DNA from: Eucalyptus grandis
Lineage: Eukaryota > Streptophyta > Magnoliopsida > Myrtales > Myrtaceae
Length of the DNA: 64,000 nt
Direction of reading: 5' to 3'
NCBI RefSeq assembly: GCF_016545825.1
Contig: NC_052614.1
Coordinates: forward strand, 46,131,212-46,195,211
Shown here in pieces: positions 58,806-64,000 of the stretch. The translations under genes and the position numbers were made by a program. How positions within the stretch are numbered: the first letter of the stretch is position 1; the number at the start of each line of letters is the position of its first letter. Under the pieces are notes generated by a model that was given only the letters and a program-made list of their open reading frames with translations, was not told the DNA's origin and ran no database searches.

Positions 58806-60839
58806 TTTTATAATGATCATATTTTGTTTGATATTTAATATATCCTTGGTTGATTGAGATTTTATAATGATCATATTTTGTTTTATTGAAGAAAGAATCG
58901 TATGATTTGTTTTTGTGATTCATAAGTTGAGATTTGATTTAATACGTGTGATCATTTTGTTAAGAGACAAATGAATTTATTTGGCTTGATTTTATACTCT
59001 CAGATTTAATCATATTTTGCAAAGTGAAAATCTATTTTACGTGATGATGCAAGATATTCTTAGATATTCAAAGATTTTATTCTCTCTGTTTTTATGGTAC
59101 TATGACTAAGTGAGAATTTATTTTTAAAAATATCATTGTGCATAATATTCTTTCTTTGAATACTTTGTTATGATGAATTAAGAAAGAATATTTGTTTATG
59201 GAGATTTTATATTTTGCTCTAACGTCATGGAAGGATCCAAATTGATGGATACCAAAGGAAATGAGTTGATTGCAGGAAATTCAATAAGGCAAGAATGATT
59301 ACAAATCTACGCAGATTTTGGTGCAATAAGAAAAGAATCTCAGGCGAAGATTGGTAATATTTTTTTTAATCAATGGTATATTTGAAACATATACCTGGGT
59401 AAGAGAATTTTTTTTTTTTCATCCTACCTTGCAAATCTCTACGTGCATTTTGGATGATTGTTTATTATATTGCAAATATCTTTTGTCATAAATATAAGGC
59501 ATTGCAAGTTATTACTTGATTTGGCACGTGATAAAAATATCAACTTTCTTTCTGCAAAATAATTTAATGATATATTTTTGAGATTATGCTTAAAGAAATA
59601 CCCTTGATCTTGAAAGATATTATTGCATATTTATGGATATTCTTGCTATATTCTTAGAAGATATATCATATCTAGCAAGTTTGATCCGCAAATCAAAAGA
59701 AGATATTACGTGACATTTTTGCAAAGATTATTATTTGTTATATAAGAATTTGCAGGTCACAAAAGAATCTTCCGTATGGATTTTGGAAAACTCAATCAGA
59801 AAATCATGGAGATTCTATCCTATCTTTTGAAGGTTTAAAAATTCCATTCCTTGTGCAAAATTTTTGCTTATTGAGGAAATCCCTTATGCATCGTACAAAA
59901 GGTTGAGTAGTTCTGAATTTTAATAATTGATAATTTCATATATGCTATTCAATTATTTATTTGAAGAAAGGGCATTATATATTATGTGGATATTATTACA
60001 GCTTATTTGTGCAAAAAGTTGGTTAAGTTGATGCAGGTTGAATTCGAGACGAGCTTGATTGAAGAAAATAAATCTTTTTCTCGAATTTCAAAATGCAAGT
60101 GATCGTTGCGGATATTGTTGCTACAAAGGAAATATTGGAAAAATATTCTGTTTAACATGCACAAGCCACAATTGTTTCTATCCGCAAATATTGTCATGAT
60201 CACAGGGAGAAATCGAATCAAAAAGAAAATGAAAAGAATCGTGATCATCTCAAAAAGGCAACAAATTGAGGGGAGCATTGATCAATTATGGAAAAATCTT
60301 TTGGATTGATTGTGATCTTATTATGGATGGAAGGAAAGGTAAATGTGTCAGAATTTAAGTTCTACAAAATCCGGTTAGTGCATCTTTTATTACCTTTTGT
60401 CATTAACAAATCTCTTATTGATATTATCATTTTATTATGACAAAAGGTACGTGAATTTTATGATTCATCCGTGATTTTTATTGGATATTTTCTAATATGA
60501 TCGAAGTGAGCTATATTGCATATCTTTAATATTCGATTTACTTTATAAAAGCTGATTTTTGGAAATTGTGATTCATGCGAGATATTTGTTATCATTCTCT
60601 ACGTGATACTTTTTCCATTATTATCGTTTTTTGATTATGACAAAAAGGGGGAGAAGATATGAATATGCATATGTGTTGATTGGTTGATATTATTTATTGC
60701 ATAATATTGAGCTACGATTATTTTTCTATATATTGTTATGCTCAATCTATTTGCTATCTTCTAATATCCTTTGATTTAAATTAATATTTTTAAAAGCATG
60801 TTTACAAATCTGCATATTCAGATATTGTTTTGTCATCAT
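58806..60839 (+). other. Non-coding internal region of the LARD-like element
   Basis: AT-rich, without retroviral domains on either strand. An inner purine block GACAAAAAGGGGGAGAAG (about 60,638) lies 200 bp before the true polypurine tract and looks like the pol-end tract of a parental SIRE element. The short frames 60,003-60,278 and 60,106-60,309 have no recognisable domain. Confidence 0.75.
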
Positions 60840-60852
60840 CAAAAAGGGGAGA
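60840..60852 (+). other. Polypurine tract of the LARD-like element
   Basis: AAAAAGGGGAGAT directly precedes the 3' LTR. Confidence 0.85.
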
Positions 60853-61852
60853 TTGTTAGGAAATCCCTTATGATGTTTTGAAGATGACAAAATAAATCAA
60901 AGGCTACTAACATGTTTGATGGTTGAGTAATAGACTATGCAGATGATATAACATGTAAAAGATATTATCAAAGTCTATACTTGGAAGAACCAGAAGACAG
61001 ACTCTATACTGAAGCTGAACTAGAAGACAGACTCTATGCTGAAACAAAATATGTTCAGACTCAGATTGTAAAGTCTATTGCACTCAGACTCAGATTGTAA
61101 AGTCTATGACTCTCAGACTTTACATCCAGATTCGACAGAACGTAACTCAAGCCCAATCATATAATGGCTAGTGATCTGGTTTTGATTCCACATCAATATT
61201 GATTTAATTGACTCAATCTAATTGATTGACAATTGGATCTTGAAGACAAGATCTTTCTATACGAAGGAGCTTTACTTATGGAAACCAAGATTCTGTTTGT
61301 ATGGGCGATCGGAATCAATTTGGGATTCTATCTTTGTCACTCAACGGCTACCAAATCTTCTAGATACAGAGCTGTCCAATGGGTATATTGGAAGACGATC
61401 CTCAAGATACTGTCCAACGGCTAGTTTGGAAGTGGAGAAGTATTTAAGGAGATGAAGGACTGATGAGCAAGTAAGAGACAGAGCGTAGAATTTATAATTC
61501 CAAAGTCTGCGCGACCTTCGATCATACACTTGTCTTTGGTAAGCTTAAACGTTTGTGATCGTGAGAGAAATACCAAAAGAGTGACTTAGTGAGATAGTGT
61601 GATCTACTAAGTGTTTGCACTCGAAGTTGTAATCTCTTGTTGATTGCATAGTGGAATCCAGCCAAGAAGGCTGTTAGCGTGGGAGAGTGGACATAGGCTT
61701 GGATTAAGCCGAACCACTATAAACCTTGTGTTCTTATTCTCTTCCCTAACTCCTTTGTTTTACTCGAAGTTTATTTTACTCCGCATATATTTGCCAAGAT
61801 TTATTTTAAACACCTATTCACCCCCCTCTAGGTGTTCATTCTAGCACTCTCA
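60853..61852 (+). repeat. 3' LTR of the LARD-like element
   Basis: Nearly identical to the 5' LTR, with scattered substitutions and a few small indels such as TGTTAGGAAATCC against TGTTAGGGAAATCC. Confidence 0.92.
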
Positions 61853-61914
61853 CAGGTATCCTCTAAGAGTTTGTACTTGTGATCATCTAAGTACTATCTC
61901 CCAACAAACAGATG

Positions 61915-62695
61915 CCCTGAGAAAGGTCGGCACATCTCCCATCAAGGCGATCGAAGAAATGTTTGGGTCCTAGACAAACAACTTATTGCTCTAACAGGCG
62001 ACCGAAGAAAGATTTGGGTCCTGAGAAGGCAATTCCCCGTCAAGGCGACCGAAGAAAGGTTTGAGTCCTAGACAAACCACTTATTGCTCTAACAGGCGAT
62101 CGAAGAAAGATTCGGGTCCTCGGAAGGCAATTCCCCGTCAAGGCGACCGAAGAAAGGTTCGAGTCCTAGACAAACCACTTATTGCTCTAACAGGCGACCA
62201 AAGAAAGATTCGGGTCCTAGGAAGGCAATTCCCCGTCAAGGTGACCAAAGAAAGGTTTGGGTCCTAGACAAACAACTTATTGCTCTAACAGGCGACCGAA
62301 GAAAGGTTCGGGTCCTAGACAAACCACTTATTGCTCTAACAGGCAACCAAAGAAAGGTTCGGGTCCTGGGAAAGCAATTCCCCATCAAGGCGACCGAAGA
62401 AAGGTTCGAGTCCTAGACAAACAACTTATTGCTCTAACAGGCGACCAAAGAAAGGTTTGGGTCCTGGAAAAGCAATTCCTTGTCAAGGCGACTGATAAAG
62501 GTTCGGGTCCTAGACAAACCACTTATTACTGTAATAGGCGACCGAAGAAAGATTCGGGTCCTAGACAAACCACTTATTGCTCTAATAGGCAACCGAAGAA
62601 AGGTTCGGGTCCTAGACAAACCACTTATTGCTCTAACAGGCGATCAAAGAATGGTTCGGGTCCTGGAGAAGCAAACTCCTCATGTCACTAGGTAA
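61915..62695. repeat. Tandem array 4, alternating 51-bp and 47-bp units
   Basis: About 16 units all end GACCGAAGAAAGGTTCGGGT-like and continue in one of two ways. Type A reads CCTAGACAAACCACTTATTG (51 bp); type B reads CCTGGGAAGGCAATTCCCC (47 bp). From 61,915 the order is approximately B A B A B A B A A B A B A A A then a partial B, so the two types mostly alternate. The open frames at 62,061-62,267 and 62,257-62,691 are by-products of the repeat, since B units shift the frame. Confidence 0.9.
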
Positions 62696-62932
62696 GATGA
62701 CGCCTTGATACTTGCCAAACTCAGGGTTCACACCCTATCCCACTCACTTCTGATAAGTAACTACATGTATCTTCTTATGTCTTAGTATGTGTAATGTTAT
62801 ATTGTTCATTTTCTGCATAGGACACTAAGTCCCAAATAAGATATAATCCATTGCATATGTATAGACAAAATTTAGGTATTAGGTTTGTTTTTTAATGCAA
62901 CCTTTGCGAACTCACCTTCATAGAGGGGCGGC
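62696..62932 (+). other. End of the internal region and polypurine tract
   Basis: A short AT-rich stretch leads to AGAGGGGCGGC (62,922-62,932), the likely plus-strand primer of the Gypsy element. No gene. Confidence 0.6.
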
Positions 62933-64000
62933 TATTGACACCTAAATTTTAATTATGATTTTTAAATTAGGCCTTAGTCTCTTTTAATCTTTGTTTTTCC
63001 ATTTTCTGATAATAAATAATAAATAACAAAAACAACAAAAAATTAATAAAAACAACAAAACAAAAAAGAGAAAAAAATAGAAACGACAACCAAAGGCTAG
63101 GTCGACAAGCCCAACCCCTTCCCTTTTATTTTTCTCTTGCCCGGCCCCATGGCCCGGCCCACGCGACTCAACCGGCCCCTCTTTTTGCCCCTTTTGTCTT
63201 CTTCCTCATCTGTCTTCTTCCCCAACCGGATAAGCAGCATGCGCCGAAGACGAAGACGCGCGACGCTGGAATGGAGTGGACGCATCTTCAATGCAAGGCG
63301 GCCTAGCTAGAGCCACCTCAGCGGATGAGACACCGGTTCGGCCGGCGGAGGCCGTTCGGTGCACGAAGATCGGCGGTCGAAGCTTCGTCAACCGGCCGCC
63401 CCCTTGCTTATAAATAGCAGGCCACAAGCTCCGTCGAAGGACACGGCGAACTCGGAGATCTTCCCTTAACAGACTTCAGGGGAAATCGAAGAGCGAGCAC
63501 GCGAGAGAAATCGGGTCACGAGCTCGAACAACCTCCCTCCGAGAGACTTCGGGGGAGGCCGGTAACAAGCGAGCTCGAGGGGGAGAAATCCGAGCGGGTG
63601 GAGGCTGAGCGAGAGAGGAATCGGAAGGCGAAAGGCCAGATCTGAGGGGAGAAGACTCGCCGTCACCGACGCAACCGCCGCTTCGCCATCATTTCGACGA
63701 TGTTCTTGCTGCTGTTGCGGCTGCCACTCGAGCCGTGCTGCCAATGCCACATCGAGATCTCGGGAGTTGAGGGGCCGTCGTTGCTGCCCTGTCGTCGTCA
63801 ACGCCACCATTCGCCGCCACATCTCGCTATTGCTATATCCAGGTAAACATCGACGCTCGCCACCCGTCCTCGTCGCCTCGAGCCACCGCGGGATCCAATC
63901 CTCGGTTGGGCTCTGTCCACCGTTCCCCTCTGCATCTCCATCCGTCACTACCCTCGTGCTACCACACCGCATCCTCTTACCCTTTGTTGTCTTTGTGTCT
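62933..64000 (+). repeat. 3' LTR of the Tat-like Gypsy element, cut by window end
   Basis: It starts TATTGACACCTAAATTTT (canonical TGTTGACACC with one change). Its start resembles that of the minus-strand LTR at 5,276, and it has the same build: an AT-rich beginning, then a TATA box, then a GC-rich leader. The Arg/Pro-rich frames on the minus strand (63,466-63,972 and others) are composition artefacts. The 3' end lies beyond the window. Confidence 0.65.
63409..63416 (+). promoter_or_regulatory. TATA box of the Gypsy LTR
   Basis: CTTATAAATAGCAGG lies about 475 bp into the LTR and just upstream of the GC-rich transcribed leader, as in the LTR at 2,529-5,276. Confidence 0.55.

Larger units (their letters stand above)
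57795..61852 (+). mobile_element. Non-autonomous SIRE-related LTR retrotransposon (LARD-like), 4,058 bp
   Basis: Two LTRs (57,795-58,791, 997 bp; 60,853-61,852, 1,000 bp) start TGTTAGG and end GCACTCTCA. A primer site and polypurine tract lie in the right places, and the flanks CGGGT and CAGGT (4 of 5) are the target duplication inside array 3. The LTRs differ by roughly 2-3% by eye. The 2,061-bp internal region has no gag, protease, integrase or RT; it is AT-rich with stops in all frames. Movement would need proteins from a related Copia element. The LTR resembles those at 18,680 and 38,060. Confidence 0.92.
55451..64000 (+). mobile_element. 3' part of a large Tat-like Gypsy element
   Basis: The right side is defined by a polypurine tract AGAGGGGCGGC (62,922-62,932) followed by an LTR start TATTGACACCTAAATTTT (62,933). 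Leftwards the internal DNA is non-coding and rich in direct repeats: an imperfect 81-bp repeat at about 55,674/55,755, then four tandem arrays between 56,575 and 62,690. Long untranslated regions with tandem arrays before the 3' LTR are known from Tat/Ogre elements. No gag-pol is visible, so either the coding part lies outside or this is a non-autonomous derivative. A second retroelement (57,795-61,852) is nested inside. Confidence 0.6.

Noticed and set aside
62140..62180. tRNA-like B box (GGTTCGAGTCC) in the tandem repeat
   Set aside because: It fits the internal promoter consensus by sequence, but there is no A box at the right distance and no cloverleaf can be drawn; the phrase varies between units.
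62257..62691. 144-codon repetitive protein
   Set aside because: It is the tandem array read in a frame free of stops; the 47-bp unit shifts the frame, so no constant peptide repeat is maintained.
61915..62695. CRISPR-like array
   Set aside because: The whole unit is repeated, with no unique spacers between identical repeats, and the setting is a plant retroelement. It is an ordinary tandem repeat.
63466..63972. 168-codon frame on the minus strand
   Set aside because: It is antisense to the transcribed leader of the 3' LTR, with GC-rich composition and no domain.

Overview
This window is repeat-rich nuclear DNA from a dicotyledonous plant. The gene-like content is a TIR-class NB-LRR (TNL) disease-resistance gene and a decayed paralogue. 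TNL genes are absent from grasses, and the rest is typical plant DNA: nested LTR retrotransposons, 9-bp-duplicating foldback transposons, poly-A-tailed LINE ends and AT-rich introns. My impression is a woody rosid, possibly Myrtaceae (Eucalyptus-like), but the sequence alone does not prove this. I found no complete intact host gene, no tRNA or rRNA gene and no CRISPR array.

Layout. (1) 1-12,020: AT-rich DNA made of several diverged copies of one non-coding unit. It is interrupted by a large decayed Mutator-like (MULE) foldback at about 1,700-5,672 that contains a 2.75-kb minus-strand Gypsy solo LTR, by a 509-bp MULE MITE (9,262-9,770) and by a 1,131-bp foldback with a GC-rich core (10,212-11,342). 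(2) 12,022-21,882: a 5'-truncated SIRE/Maximus-type Copia element with a third ORF downstream of pol, abutting the 5' half of a minus-strand Gypsy element. (3) 21,883-32,700: a tandem array of non-coding units of about 1.4-2 kb with a conserved TATA-like block. The first unit holds a complete 5,519-bp Ale-like Copia element (perfect TSD CAATA) and a LINE 3' end. (4) 32,840-34,620: a decayed TNL LRR exon on the minus strand with its flanks. (5) 35,240-48,430: a diverged array unit cut up by foldback elements, a solo LTR nested in one of them, a PIF/Harbinger-like element, a second decayed Gypsy LTR, a further MULE and a 5'-truncated LINE. (6) 48,430-53,299: the second TNL copy, with three exons readable on the minus strand (end of NB-ARC, linker, LRR). 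A solo LTR sits in its 3' flank, and its N-terminal exons are lost in or beyond a 100-N assembly gap at 53,300-53,399. (7) 53,400-55,450: CT-rich and GC-rich low-complexity DNA with no recognised gene. (8) 55,450-64,000: the 3' part of a large Tat-like Gypsy element. It has four different tandem-repeat arrays, a 4-kb non-autonomous LTR element inserted in one array, a polypurine tract, and a 3' LTR that runs off the window.

The locus reads as a TNL cluster being expanded by local duplication and eroded by transposons. The two LRR copies share coding and non-coding flanks, so the solo LTR in one of them can be checked against the empty site in the other. I see no undescribed biochemical pathway. 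The most unusual structures are the nested retroelement carrying several satellite-like arrays, the tandem array with a promoter-like block, and the mosaic junction at 2,283-2,640.
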